Shown here: positions 10,289 to 21,945 of the stretch, piece by piece
How positions within the stretch are numbered: the first letter of the stretch is position 1
Layout of the letters: each line of letters starts with the position of its first letter
Origin: Bicyclus anynana
Taxonomy: Eukaryota > Arthropoda > Insecta > Lepidoptera > Nymphalidae
Assembly (NCBI RefSeq): GCF_947172395.1
Contig: NC_069102.1
Location: forward strand, 9,082,442-9,146,441
DNA: 64,000 nt
Reading direction: 5' to 3'
Made by a program: the position numbers and the translations under genes
Notes under the pieces: model-generated
Seen by the model: the letters and a program-made list of their open reading frames with translations, nothing else
The model's database searches: none
Told to the model about the DNA's origin: nothing

Positions 10289-10497
10289 TCTATACTAATA
10301 TATAAAGCTGAAGAGTTTGTTTGTTTGTTTATTTAATTGAACGCGCTAATCTCAGGAACTACTGGTTAGATCTGAAAAATTCTTTCAGTGTTAGATAGCC
10401 CATTCATTGAGGAAGGCTATAGGCTATATTATTATTATTATCCCCGTATTCCAACTGGAACGGAACCACGAGAGTGAAACCGCGCGGCGTCAACTAG
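10289..10497 (+). mobile_element. Helitron-C, non-autonomous
   Basis: It starts TCTATACTAATATATAAAGC and ends with the GC-rich palindrome CCGCGCGG followed by CGTCAACTAG. The host base is A before TC and T after CTAG, the insertion signature of Helitrons. The element is noncoding at about 209 bp and includes a small ATT repeat. Confidence 0.75.
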
Positions 10498-10543
10498 TAA
10501 TCATATATTCAAGACCTTAGCATTCATTTCAATCTGCCCTGCT

Positions 10544-10734
10544 GGCCTATTTCCTATAATGGTTTTTATTATCAACCCATCAAAATTAAAAACAATTGAC
10601 AAAATGTCATCCACATACTATGCAAATTACAAATGTCATCCGGTACTTACGGTGTATATCATATAGTATGTACATAACATTTTGTTGTCCACTTCAATAA
10701 GTTGATAATAAAGACCAAAATAGTGAATTAGGCC
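10544..10734. mobile_element. MITE-G, full copy
   Basis: The left end GGCCTATTTCCTATAATGGT and right end ACCAAAATAGTGAATTAGGC + C are inverted repeats of about 33 bp, both running into TTTATTATCAAC at the inner side. The core is noncoding and AT-rich. It lies 46 bp after the Helitron-C copy. Confidence 0.65.
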
Positions 10735-11950
10735 ACTGTTCACTGAACCCTACAGTCGACACGTAGCATTAATCAAACTAAATTCAAGTTATCAGACGCA
10801 AACCGAGGCGGTGAAGTCGAACAGATCAAAGGTACGGAACCAAAATAATTCGTCATCCATAGATGAAGTTAATTACAGTAGTGTTGATTTTCTTAGAGCA
10901 CTCGCGGGAAAGCAATTAAACTCTTAGGGTCTCACTCGACGCTTCGGTGTGAAAATTATACGTACCGATACGTATAATTTACCACCACCGCCGTCTTAAA
11001 CCAGGCTGTGGCCCCCAAGGACCAAAAGTACTTTTGGAAAGTAAAAAAAATCATACTAACATTTTCATACTAAGTATGACCATTTAATATAAATGTAATC
11101 AAATCAAACAATATGAACACTCATGTCGAATGAAGATTGTGATTCACAATGTTTGTCAGGACAACTTAATTAAAAAATCAAACTGTAACCAAAATAAGAC
11201 CCTAGAATGGCAGAAAATTACCTTGAGTGGAATCACGCACTTGTGAACGTTGTGTGTAGGGTTAAGGGTTGACAATTAACCAGCACTCCCCTTTTCCAGT
11301 CAAGTCATTCCCCCCACCATATTCCAAGTAACCAACAGTATGATATATGCCATCAATGATAGTAGAATGCTGCTGTTTTTTTGGTTACAATTACGATAAT
11401 GGTTTCTATCGAGATTTCTGTTGATCTTAATCTTCCCCCTGAGAATGTTACACAAGTGAAATCATTGTGGTACCTCCTCGGAAATAGATTCTATTTAAAA
11501 GACGAAACTCCAAGGAAATTACTATAAGTACAAGTACGTAAAAAATAATTAATAATATTAATCATTCAGTTAAATTGCTGTCGTTTTAAGATCACTTGGA
11601 ATTCAAATTCAGTGGATGTTAGTAACATTTTATTGAATAAATTGAAAGTACAACGAAATGTGAAAGGAATTCGCTGTTAAAATTGGAGATGCGTTTTATT
11701 AAACTTCAAGTTGATAATGCACTTTTTTCTTAGATAAAAATTATTCTATATTTCTGTTCGTGGGACTTATTAAAACTCAACAACAAGAACAGCTTGACTG
11801 ATTTCAATTACATTTCTTTTTGAATTTTGATTGCTCCAAAACAGGGTTACCTAATGCAAAAACGAAAAAAGGCGAAAATAAAAATAGTCGAATACAAAAA
11901 TGCTCGATATTGAAAACTTTCTTTTTATTAGGTAGTATTAGTAATCAATA
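10735..11950. other. Unannotated, with one short perfect palindrome
   Basis: AAATTATACGTA at 10953-10964 and TACGTATAATTT at 10969-10980 are exact inverses around CCGA. The rest holds no recognisable gene or repeat. Confidence 0.5.
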
Positions 11951-12010
11951 CCATCATCATCGTCATTAACAACTCGTATACGGCTCACTGTTGAGCACGA
12001 GTCTCCTCTC
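11951..12010 (-). mobile_element. SINE-A tail fragment
   Basis: ATC-rich sequence followed by CGGCTCACTGTTGAGCACGA and GTCTCCTCTCC: the last ~55 bases of SINE-A only. Confidence 0.6.
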
Positions 12011-12559
12011 CTTCAATTTTCTTAAAACTGTAGGTAAAGATGTAATTTAAAATAATATTTACTTAAGGGTTTTATATGCTGAGCCAAATTGTGAAAATCA
12101 TTTAATAATTTGTAAATTTTGAGAATATTATAACACAAAAAAACTCACGGAAACCTTTTATTTAACACAAAGGCTTTCAATTCCGCTTTTTCCATCCCGT
12201 TGTTATTTGCAGGCGTCGGACGGGCTAATCTCAACGCGTGTTGACTCTACTCAATAACTAACTTCAAACATAATTATCCTCCTCAATTTACCCTAAAATT
12301 GGCGATACCCTCGGAGGGATTCCCCCGATATTGCTCGGCAAATTTCTTGTGCCAACACGACCATCAATATCAGGATATTATTGGGGGTCAATGTTTGCTT
12401 ATTTCATTACGGCGGGATTGATTCCATCAGCGTTCATTAAGATATCGGTGTGACAATGCAACCTTCCCGCTATGGGATCGAGTTTGTTTAGGTCCGGTGG
12501 TCTGATTTTTTCACATTTTTTTATCTTAGTCACTGTTGCTGATTAACTTTTTGTAGTAT
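12011..12559. other. Unannotated
   Basis: No feature supported. A TATTTGCAG at about 12211 precedes a short GC-rich run that closes after 14 codons and is not called. Confidence 0.45.
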
Positions 12560-12744
12560 CACTGCATAGTATGAAACAAAGTCGCTTTCTCTGTCCCTAT
12601 GTATGCTTAGATCTTTAAAATTACGCAACGGATTTTGATGCGGTTTTTTAAATAGATAAAGTGATTGAGGAGGACGGTTTATATATATATATAATAATCC
12701 GTGAAAAGCTGAAATCCACGCGGACGAAATCGCGGGCGTCCGCT
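12560..12744 (+). mobile_element. Helitron-like fragment
   Basis: The interior AAAGTCGCTTTCTCTGTCCC and GCAACGGATTTTGATGCGGT are typical of a common lepidopteran Helitron-type repeat. The 3' end CCACGCGGACGAAATCGCGG + GCGTCCGCTAT matches the Helitron-E terminus, with CTAG changed to CTAT. It contains a (TA)n run at 12681-12693. Confidence 0.55.
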
Positions 12745-12783
12745 ATTAATATATATTAAGAGAAAGTGTGGCATTGTTTTTTA

Positions 12784-12973
12784 TATAAACTAATATTATA
12801 AAAAGCAAAGTTTGTGGTATAGCATGGTAATCTCTGGATCTACTGTACGGATTTAAAAAAAACTCGTTTACCACTTGAAAACCACGTTATTTGTGAGTGT
12901 CAAAGGCATATTTTATCCCGGTATTCTCATGGGAACGGGAACTATGCATATGTAACCGTAAGGCGTCGGCTAG
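12784..12973 (+). mobile_element. Helitron-like copy ending CTAG
   Basis: The 5' side has ACTAATATTATAAA, the middle has GTAATCTCTGGATCTACTGT, and the end is GTAAGGCGTCGGCTAG followed by T. A worn relative is at 48544-48690. Noncoding. Confidence 0.6.
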
Positions 12974-14214
12974 TTTCTATGTAAATTTATGGTAAATTCT
13001 CAATTTATTCTATGAAAAAAGATATTTTCAAAATCGGCTCAGGCGTCTTCGAGTAATCCATGTGTATACAAAAAAAACAATAACATGATTTACTCATAAC
13101 ATGGTAATTTTATAAAATTACTAGCTTCGCCATGGTGATTTAAAATTTAATTATTAAGTAGTTTAAAAATCTTCCTGAATACAATAAAAATTTCTGTCAC
13201 AGTGATTATAGTTTTCCTATTAAACTTGTGTATTATCAATTATTAGTCTATTAAATTAAGTTTAACGTTACGTTAGAATTTTTAGATTACGTATAATATC
13301 TTCCATGATATGTTAAGACATCGTATTATGAAATAAAGCTCCTAATATTCATGCCCATGATCATATGAGGCAGACGTGCATATAAGACGTGCAATTTCGC
13401 GGCGCATCGGCCGTTGGTAATAAATTTAAAATATGTCCGCCTTGTCACAAGCTCGCTGAATACTAAATACTTACTCTCGTTTTGTTATGAATATTTAAAA
13501 AGAATACAGGTCTTTGCCTTTTAATATTGTTATGAGTAAATGGTATTTTTAAGTAAGTAATTTTTAAATAAGTAAAACTAATTTTGAATATTTACGCTGC
13601 CTGACAATGGCTGTGTTGCGATCTGTAGAGCCTTGAGAAAATACATACATTTGCTGAGGTTAATGTCTTCGATTTAGTGTGATGCTAGCCTTATAAGGTG
13701 ATGTGTGTGTACGAACCTCTTGCCCTAGTCCTATATCGTAAGATTTTACTTACTTAATCTACAAGGAAAATTCCTTGGCACAAGGACAAACCGTTATTTA
13801 AAAAAAAATCTATATCCGTAAATTTATAACGTTTAAAACCGCAATGTTTTTCTAACATCAAACGGAAAACTTGGAACACAATGAACAGATCTGTTTTATT
13901 CTTATAAAAAGTCTAAAGAATTCATAAACGTTTTTATAACCGCCGCGTGGTACGTGCCAATGTCTGCGCGTATATTTTCAGTGCGCTGTAACTGGTTTCC
14001 ATACATTTAATATTCATTATTTTATATCAGGTCATACCGTTTTACGATGTGCTTAGCAATCAACCTGCGCTTCAATCCGGCCCCCAGTGTCGTTTACTCG
14101 TGATATTGCCTCGAAATAAAGTATAACAAAGATCTTTAGTGGAGAACCTATACCTGTAAGGGTACATTCACATGGATACCAAGTGGAAGTGACTTTTTAT
14201 GATGTTTGCCATAG
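12974..14214. other. Unannotated AT-rich stretch
   Basis: No gene or repeat family recognised. Confidence 0.5.
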
Positions 14215-14275
14215 TATCATCATCATCATCATAACAACCGATGGATGTAAACTACACGACATAGGTATTTTGCTT
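14215..14275 (-). mobile_element. LINE-B terminal fragment
   Basis: (ATC)n followed by ACAACCGATGGATGTAAACT and ACGACATAGG, the mirror of the LINE-B end (tail, then AGCCGATGGACGTCCACTGC). It probably belongs to the same insertion as 14703-14788. Confidence 0.6.
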
Positions 14276-14702
14276 AAAAGACGTTAAAACAGACACAGAT
14301 TAAAAAATAATAGGCAGATCGAGCGCACGGAACACGACGGTGTCGTAGCCCTTCCAAACACAAAATTCAAAAGATAATAAATACGTCATCGAGTCAGTAC
14401 GACACGAAGCGTCGCATCAGTAATTTTCAATATTATTCAAGAAAAATGGCGTCTTGTCTTTTTTAAATATTTTAAAACTGTTCACAAAAACAAAGAAATA
14501 AGAGGGAGTATTTTTTAATTAGTAATTATTGATTATAAATTTACGTACTTGTTGTTAGTGTTAAATTTAGAAACGCAAATTATGAAAAAAATTTGCTATA
14601 TGCGGATGTCAAGGAGACCCGGGACGTTGTTTTGTGGGTTTCACTATTTTTACCAGGCTGCTTGTAAAGACTCATTCTGGACATTATTTATTCTGTGACT
14701 TT
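14276..14702. other. Interval splitting a LINE-B copy
   Basis: About 427 bp of unrelated AT-rich sequence sit where only ~100 bp of LINE-B would be expected. A CCTTCCAAACAC at about 14350 may be a LINE-B remnant. Short GC-rich self-complementary pieces (ACGACACGAAGCGTCG) occur, but no clean ends or target duplication. Confidence 0.35.
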
Positions 14703-14788
14703 AGACGACTCGCTTGAACTTTTCAGTCTACCTGGGTCGAACAACACTACGCTTTTCGGTGCAATGTCGTCATTCCAACGAATCGAAT
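14703..14788 (-). mobile_element. LINE-B fragment, second part
   Basis: GACGACTCGCTTGAAC, then TACCTGGGTCGAACAACACT and CGTCATTCCAA match the minus-strand LINE-B segment encoding the GRPPTRW-like region and its upstream neighbour. Confidence 0.6.
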
Positions 14789-14894
14789 TACAGGTCGTAT
14801 TAAAACTAAATATTAAAAACATGATTATGATGATAGTCTTGAACATGATAGACATTATTCTGTCATTAGGGTTCTATTACATTGCGAATATATC

Positions 14895-15175
14895 AGCTAG
14901 CTCGTTTAATTACGATTTGGAAAGTATATTTATCAAAGTGAAATCATATTATTTAATTATTAAATTCCTTTGACATTGATGCGTACAATTTTTGGTGGAG
15001 ATTTCGCCACCTGTCGATGCCTGTAGAAGCGTGTTTAATTGTTGTTTTATTAATTAGAAATGTTTCCAATTTTAGCGGAATCTTATTTTGCTAGACGTTT
15101 ATGAAAATACGTCAGGAAAGTAAACAAATTCAATGTTCATTTCTGTTAATGTCAAGATATACTGGTTCACGCAAA
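14895..15175. repeat. Duplicated segment, copy 1
   Basis: Pairs with 17210-17470. Shared landmarks in order are AATCATATTA, TATTAAATTCC, TTGATG, GGAGATTTCGCC, TAGCGG, TAGACGTTTATGAAA and ACGCAAAA. The match is diverged with indels, so it is old. It could be an unrecognised dispersed repeat or a local duplication. Confidence 0.6.
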
Positions 15176-15280
15176 ATGAGTGACTATTTTAGTGTTGACA
15201 CTGAAGAAATTAAGCTAGAAATTGAATGAAAAATTTATTTAATAAAGTAAGACGTATTCTTTTTTCAATTTTTATTATTA

Positions 15281-15505
15281 CTTGCGGACGGACGCCTGCG
15301 ACTTCGTCCGCGTGGAATTCAGTTTTTCGCAAATCCCGCGGGAACCATGGATTTTTCCGGGATGAAAAGTAGCCTATGTGTTAATCCAGAGTAAAATCTA
15401 TTTCCATTCCAAATTACAGCCAAATCGCTTCCGTAGCCGCAACGTAAAAGAGGAACAAACATACTTACACACTTACACACACTTTCGCCTTTGTAATACA
15501 AGTGT
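15281..15505 (-). mobile_element. Helitron-E, worn ends
   Basis: The minus strand carries the Helitron-E body: ATTCCAAATTACAGCCAAAT, ATGTGTTAATCCAGAGTAAA and CATGGATTTTTCCGGGATGA on the plus strand, with the GTCCGCGTGGAATTCAG terminus. The expected CTAG at the end is CTTG, and the start is degraded. Confidence 0.7.
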
Positions 15506-15751
15506 GAAGTGTGATAATAGAGAGATCAAGCACCTGTCCCCAGATAAGTGGTATATTATGGTATAAGTGGTAAGTGTAAGTAGTGGTCTGGTAGGTTTAC
15601 AGATCAACAATTCGTAGGACATTCAACCAACACGTCTTTTAAAGTGGCGACTAGTGTCTATTAACCTAAGGTGTTAGTTATCCTGTAGACTGGAGAGTTG
15701 TATCTGGTGATAATTAATGCCTTAATAATATAAGTAACACAACTATTAAAC

Positions 15752-16012
15752 AGTGATAATCCAATGGATATGACCTCTGCTTGATTCGGAGGACGTAGGT
15801 TCGAATCTGGTCCGGGGCATGTACCTCCTTTTCGGTTATGTGTGTTTTAAGAAGTTAAGTATTACGTGTCTCAAACGGTTAAGGAAAAACTCCGTAAGGA
15901 AACCTGCATATATGTGAATTTTCTTGATTCTCTACGTGTGTTAAGTCTGCCAATCAGCAGTGGACTATTAGCCTAACCCTTCTCAATTTGAGAGGAGACT
16001 CAGAACAGTGAT
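15752..16012 (+). mobile_element. SINE-A, diverged
   Basis: The head AGTGATAATCCAATGGATAT has the A-box region, GGTTCGAATCTGG the B box, and the body runs to GAGAGGAGACTCAGAACAGTG. Several small deletions and no (GAT)n tail indicate an old copy. Confidence 0.82.
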
Positions 16013-16738
16013 TAAAAACTCGCCTTTAAAATTGTAAATAACTTCACTAAATAAATAGTTGACCATTTAAAAGTGATATGTAAAACATTAGCGAAATATA
16101 CATTCATGGTTGGTATGATTTATGTAGAGAACCTCTTTAACTTATAAACTTTGTTAAAAATTAACATAAATTGATTTTCAACATTCGTTATGCAGCGAAA
16201 GTTCAAAAAGTGACTCCCTAATTTGACGGCACTGCATACTAAAACAGAATTTCCATTAACTGGCTCTGTTTACTGCGAAATTCTTTTCCACAAAATGAGA
16301 TTTGTTCCCGCCCAAAAATATGTAAAGTTGGTACGAGACATGGTGGAGGAAAACAGGGCTGAATATAGAATTCTTATGAATTGTCCACAGTTCTGTGACC
16401 TTTATTAAAATTTATATCTACAATAATTACTGGTTGTACCTATTATGGAATATAATAATTTAAATATGAGTATAAATATATATGTTTTTGAAAAAAATAT
16501 AAATCTGTTTATATTTAACGCAAAACTTTTGAAGTAATTATTATTTAATGCTTTGTAGGATTAAATATATAGTTTTATATTTTAATACTATATATTATGT
16601 AGTTACATAATGTATATCATATTTTTGTATTCTTAAATATTTCTTGCCAAAGAAAAACGAGCTTTTGCCTAAAAGATTACAAACACTACGGTTACGGGTC
16701 GAATAAAATTGTACCTAATTGTTGCTGTATTTTAAGTT
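16013..16738. other. Unannotated AT-rich stretch
   Basis: Nothing recognised. The short plus-strand frame at 16223-16408 has no motif and is not called. Confidence 0.5.
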
Positions 16739-16949
16739 TTTTTTTTATTCTTTCCTAGTTAGCCCTTGACTACAATCTCATCAGATGGTAAGTAATGATA
16801 CAATCAGCAAAAAAAATGGAAGCTAACTTGTCAGGAGTGGGATGAAAATCCACACCCCTTTCGGTTTCTACACGACATCGTACTGGAACGCTAAATCGTC
16901 AGTCACTAGTTAGGGTGGTAACTAGCCACGACCAAAGCCTCCCACAAGT
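16739..16949 (-). mobile_element. SINE-D, headless
   Basis: T-rich tail, then AGTTAGCCCTTGACTACAAT, TCGGTTTCTACACGACATCG and ACTAGCCACGACCAAAGCCT. It stops before the tRNA-like head, so it is a 5'-truncated copy. Confidence 0.82.
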
Positions 16950-17209
16950 CAACATTGTTTAGTCATAGGTACAGTATTGCAATAATCCCAAAGGACAGAA
17001 GACTCCAGAAAATATACAAACTGCCATGCAACCCTAACTGAAACGGGGATGAAGGGGCTCAAATTAAAATCATATCTGCGTAGTCGAGTCACGCGAAACA
17101 TTAACTCCACCCCGCAATAAACCGCACCCTTAAGAGCCTCATTGAGAATTAAAATTTGCCGGCTGATCTCCTTCCTGACGTGTCCTGATGGATTGCGAAC
17201 ATAGCACAC

Positions 17210-17470
17210 AGCTTGTTTAATTTCAATTTGGAAATTACACTTATCAAGTAAAATCATATTACCTACTTATTAAATTCCATTGACGTTGATGTGTAAAATT
17301 TTTGGAGGAGATTTCGCCTGTCCGCCTGTAAAACTTTAATTCTTGTTTATAATTATAAACGTTCTCGATGTTAGCGGATCCCTAATTTGATAGACGTTTA
17401 TGAAATAGCTTAACGGAGTAAATGAATGACATTTGTGAGTATTTATTTCGAAATAAAATAGTTACACGCA
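17210..17470. repeat. Duplicated segment, copy 2
   Basis: Homologous to 14895-15175 over the whole length in the same orientation, with multiple substitutions and small gaps. Neither copy resembles other repeats in the window. Confidence 0.6.
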
Positions 17471-17796
17471 AAAATATTGTTTGATTTTGGAGTGTTATTA
17501 TTAATTGGCACGCCAACACTTTAGACATTTATTAAATATTTATTTGTATAAAATAGCAATCTAATAAACATGAAATTGATGGACATAAAACGGTGTTTTT
17601 CCTTTATAGCATTGAGCACGAAGAGATGGAGTTGCTGTAGGAAAATCTCAATAATATTCTTAGTGTTAACTTTATGTAGTACTTCCTTAGACGAGCACTG
17701 ACACCAAAACCTCTACGTTTTCCTTTATACTGTTAAACTTCGATATAAAATTGTGTACGAGTACTTAATTCTAGATAATAAACAAAAAAGTAAACC
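17471..17796. other. Unannotated
   Basis: Nothing firm; the last ~70 bases resemble sequence just upstream of the LINE-M tail at 8927. Confidence 0.4.
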
Positions 17797-17916
17797 TTAT
17801 CTGAGTTTGTTGACCTTTCTCGGACCCTTAGAAGACGCGTTTAGAACCCTCGTTCTTCTAAAGTTCGTTTTACTTTAATTTTAAGATTCGACTTGAATTA
17901 TCACCATTTTATAGTA
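17797..17916 (+). mobile_element. LINE-M 3' end, interrupted by Helitron
   Basis: CTGAGTTTGTTGACCTTTCT + CGGACCC...GACGCGTTTAGAACCCTCG matches the LINE-M tail and reaches the TTATCACCATT motif. A Helitron-C begins at 17917. Confidence 0.55.
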
Positions 17917-18117
17917 TCTATACTGATATTATAAAGCTGAAGAGTTTGTTTGTTTGTTTGATTGAACGCGCTAATCTCAGGAACTACTGCTCCAATTTGA
18001 AAAAAATCTTTCAGTGTTAGATAGCCCATTTATCGAGGAAGGCTATAGGCTATATTTTATCCCCGTATTTCTACGGGTTTGGGAACCACGCGGCTGAAAC
18101 CGCGCGGCGTCTGCTAG
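17917..18117 (+). mobile_element. Helitron-C, intact ends
   Basis: TCTATACTGATATTATAAAG start, CCGCGCGGCGTCTGCTAG end, host A before and T after. About 201 bp, noncoding. It lies at the end of a LINE-M tail, so it inserted after that element. Confidence 0.8.
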
Positions 18118-18968
18118 TATTAAAATATTTAAGACATTAAATCATGACATCAGAATTTTGCGCTTGAGTTTGAGTTTTATCTACTTACGAGGTTATACTT
18201 AAAGACATGACGGTCTTTAACCTTAACTATAATAGCAAGAAAATAGAATTTATATAGCTGTATCTATATATGTATCTATTTTTATCTAAGTCTCGCTATA
18301 ACTTAAGACAACTTAACCGATTTTTTTTTAAATACTAATAGAAGATACTATAGTAACGTATATAATAGTAAGTACTTTGTAAAAAGTTCTTACGAACTGA
18401 AAACTAAGAAAAAATATCGCGAGCGTTCGTCTTCTGTGACATTTGTTGGGTTTTGGATTGCACTATATTCCGAGGCGTTAATGACACTCGAGTTCACCCC
18501 AACCGCACCCTCGATTTCGATGGCATGTCTTAGGGATAATAAACTAATAAGAAGATTAATATACAGTGTAAACTTGTTCTCGAATTAACCAAAACAAACG
18601 ACGTCGCGTGTAAACTTGGTCTTATTAAATTTAGACATGGCGGTAGTTTGTCGAGTTAGTGAGATTCAGGTGCGTTCTAGACTATAATGTAAGTTGAGAG
18701 TGATTTTCGTGGTAACATATTTAGTTGGAACTACACTGCTGTGAAACCCAACGTGTTCTAAGTTGTATAATTGGATAACGTGACTTAAATTGCTATTTAA
18801 TTGTGTGTAGTAATTTGTTGAAGTTATTTTATACATATTTAACGAACAAAGTATACTTTGTATAAGTAAAGCTTTGAAGAAGCAAGAAATACAATTAAAT
18901 GGCACAAAAATGCTAAACAAAATCCCAATTAAAGCTCAAGCTATTTTCTATACATATATAAGTAAAAG
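18118..18968. other. Unannotated
   Basis: No gene or repeat called. A patch at 18480-18540 (AACCGCACCCTCGATTTCG) is GC-rich but has no coding support. Confidence 0.45.
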
Positions 18969-19217
18969 CCGTGATAGCCCATTGGATATTACCTCTGCCT
19001 CCGATTCCGGAGAATGTGGGTTCGGTTGTGTGAATTTTAAGAAATTAAATATCACGTGTATCATACGGTAAAGGAAAAACATCGCGAGGAAACCTGCAAA
19101 TCAGAGAAATTTCTTAATTCTCTGCGTGTGTGAAGTCTGGCAATCCATTGGGTCAGCGTGGTGGACTATTGGCCTAACCCCTGTCATTGTGAGGAGCTCA
19201 GCAGTGAGCCGAATATA
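18969..19217 (+). mobile_element. SINE-A with head/body deletion
   Basis: The A-box region GTGATAGCCCATTGGATATT is intact. Part of the head between GGTTCGG and GTGTGAATTTTAAG is lost (about 30 bases). The body is normal to GCAGTGAGCCGAATATA, with no tail repeat. Confidence 0.85.
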
Positions 19218-19728
19218 ACCTCTCAAACTCACAAACACTGAGTCAAAGTCTAACTTTTAAAGCTTTTAAAAAAGGTTTTACTGGTATGATGAACACTTCC
19301 TGCCAGTTGGGAAAGCATTTCGCAATAGTGCGAGTAGTGTGGACAAATTGATGAGATCCGGGCCACCATTACGTCGCCGCATGGGAGCCGAGCTAGCGTC
19401 GCGTTGGTTAGATTACGATCACCGCCTCCGCTAAGTGGATTGAAGTGGGACTCGCGACGCCGTTGGATTGCATTCTACGAGAATTGAGCAATAAAGGTTC
19501 TACAGTCTGGGTGCCTTATCGTCTTTTAAGATTTGTAGTTGACCCTTGTTATGAATGAATATTGAATAGTACAAACAATTATCACAGTTTTTAATCCCAT
19601 AGCAGCAAAGCTCGCCCAGTAAGTACTTCATATCTATCCGAACATTGGTGTGATACCGTCTTACGGGTATGGTTATCGAGACTCCATTACATTTACCATT
19701 TTCATCAACCTACCACCTGTATATATTA
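19218..19728. other. Unannotated, with a weak coding-like patch
   Basis: On the plus strand a frame from 19270 to about 19435 is open (it includes MRSGPPLRRRMGAELASRWL then DYDHRLR and stop), followed by AATAAA at 19490-19495. The second half is GC-rich. No homology is recognised and there is no other exon support. Confidence 0.3.
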
Positions 19729-19920
19729 CTAGCTGATGCCGCGTGGCGTCACCCGCGTGGTTCGCGTTCCCGTAGGTATACCGGGATAATATATACCCTA
19801 TAGCCTTCTTCGACAAATAAGCTATCTAACACTGACATAATTTTTCAAATCGGACCAATAGTTCCTGAGATTAGCGCGTTCAACCAAACAAACTCTTCAG
19901 CTTTATAATATTAGTGTAGA
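19729..19920 (-). mobile_element. Helitron-C, minus strand
   Basis: CTAGCTGATGCCGCG at the left is the 3' end in reverse, and ATAATATTAGTGTAGA at the right is the 5' end. The flanks are A and T on the correct sides. Confidence 0.78.
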
Positions 19921-19975
19921 TGTACGCATGTATCTACAACTAAATACATTAATAGATTTGCAAAGTCAAATTGCA

Positions 19976-20082
19976 CGTTGTAGAGTCAACATCTCCTGAG
20001 GATGCTCCGGTTTCGGGGTGAAACGTACGTAGAGAGTATTTTGTCGGACCTTTTCGCGGATGATAGCAAAATAAATTAATTA
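19976..20082 (+). repeat. Possible LINE 3'-end-like segment
   Basis: GTAGAGTCAACATCTCCTGA + GGATGCTCCGGTTTCGGGGT...GAAACGTACGTAGAGAGTAT...AAATAAATTAATTATT. I recall this motif as dispersed in moth and butterfly genomes, but no second copy lies in this window, so the call depends on memory. Confidence 0.3.
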
Positions 20083-21945
20083 TTATCTATTCAAGATGAA
20101 CATTGATGGATTGATGATTTGACTTCTATCCAATAGATAGTGATATTTTCGGTATCGCTGTAATAAATTGACCTTTGTCTATGTCTCTTTAAGAGATTAC
20201 GAGTACATCGTTGGTCGCATGTTAGCGACACAGGTCTATTTACCATAAAAAACTAAGCATCGGAGCAATTTCCAAAAATAACGATAATGGAACCATTAAT
20301 CTATTCGAATTCAGAAAGCTATAGGACGTAGTGATAATCTTTAATATTCTAAAAATAAGTTTTATATTAGGGAAGGTGTCTAAAAACAAGTTGGGAGTTG
20401 ATTGTGAGGTCAATATAAAAGGCATTTCCATGTGTAGTCTTGAGAGTGGATGAAATGATGATAGCCGATGCACATAAATGGTGTCGCGGGACTTTCTCTA
20501 AGTGCTAGTGTTGGGTAGTCGAAGCTGAGTGGATTGAACCAGGAACAACGTACAGTCAACACAACAGTAGTGGCAAAGCAAAATTTTGGATTCTAATTAA
20601 AAATATCGATAGTCAATACAATCTATAAATTATACTTTTTTAACTATTTTTTTTTAATACTTATTGATCAATTGTTCTATACAGGTTGCTCTGGAGTATT
20701 TCTCATAACTTCAAAGTTTGACAAGTCCACTTATAGGAGCCGAACTGCATAATTATTTTTTTTTACTAAAAAAACCTTTTATGTTTTTTATACAAAGTAA
20801 TTTAAATAATTCCTACTATCCATGTAACACACGCCTTTATGTATCCTTGCATTTTAAAATACGTAATCGTAGTGGTAAGACTGTCGATATCGACGAGATA
20901 TTGCAACTGGCACTCCGCACTTCACTAGTAAGCTACTTCATGATATATATCAATGAATAAGTTTTGCTAGGTCATAATATAAGAATGCGATTTATGGGAC
21001 ACATTTTAAGATCTATTTACAAAAGAAATATTTTTTACTCCGAAAATATGAATTTTTTAACACATGTTCCTTAGACATTTTTCTTAAAGAATATAACCCT
21101 AGAATTATAAGAAATCCTCTTGAGTACTCTGTATACATATAATTATTGTTTTTTTTTTAAATTTACTACAATTTTAAATGTTTTGCGGTTCCTCGCGCAT
21201 TGATTCCGTTTCCGTATGAATGTGGGGATAAAAAGTAACATACATGCTATATTTTATACACAGACCAGCTGTTCTATTGTATATGAGTAACAAATCTAAA
21301 CTTTCAGGTATTGCAGTAGGTAATTTGAGATTGAGTTAGTAGTTAACATAGTTGCCATTGACGGTCAATTATTCTCTCGTTTCTGAAAAGCAAACGGCAG
21401 TGCCCACGCGGCATACAAACATCAATCTGTACGTGCAAAATTAAACGTACATCCAAAAGGGATAACGGAAATGTTTTGTTCCAGTCAACGAGTAAAGCCG
21501 CAGGCGGCAACCTAGCATGAAATATTAAAGCTGTAAATAAAATTCATACAGTTAACTTAAACAAAGTTAATACAAAGTGACGAGGGTGGAACTCGCTCGG
21601 CCGCTTTCAGCCAAGAAATCATCGTTGCCATTACGTTGTAGGGTTGACGGAAATTAATTATCAAAAATAAATGGCTTGCTATAAAGCCGTCTCCTTTTTT
21701 CTGGTTATAGGTAAACTTGGATATTTGCGGCTTTGTTTGAATTAATTTAGACTAGCTATTGAACGCGACTTAGCCCGCGTGTAAACTTTTTTCTATCCCA
21801 AAGGAACAACCTGTTTTTCTTCATTATATATATTCGAGATATTATTTCTTTTCTGTATGAACTGACAACTTTTTTCAAAAATATCATGATGATCAGTTGA
21901 AGCATAAAACAAATGGAACCTACTCGCTATCGTATGTATAGCAAT
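20083..21945. other. Unannotated AT-rich stretch
   Basis: Short frames at 20240-20473 (minus) and 20718-20960 (plus) lack motifs, splice context or composition. No repeat family is recognised. Confidence 0.5.

Noticed and set aside
16949..17257. 102-codon minus-strand frame
   Set aside because: It spans the end of SINE-D and the start of a duplicated noncoding segment; no motif, and the paralogous copy does not preserve it.
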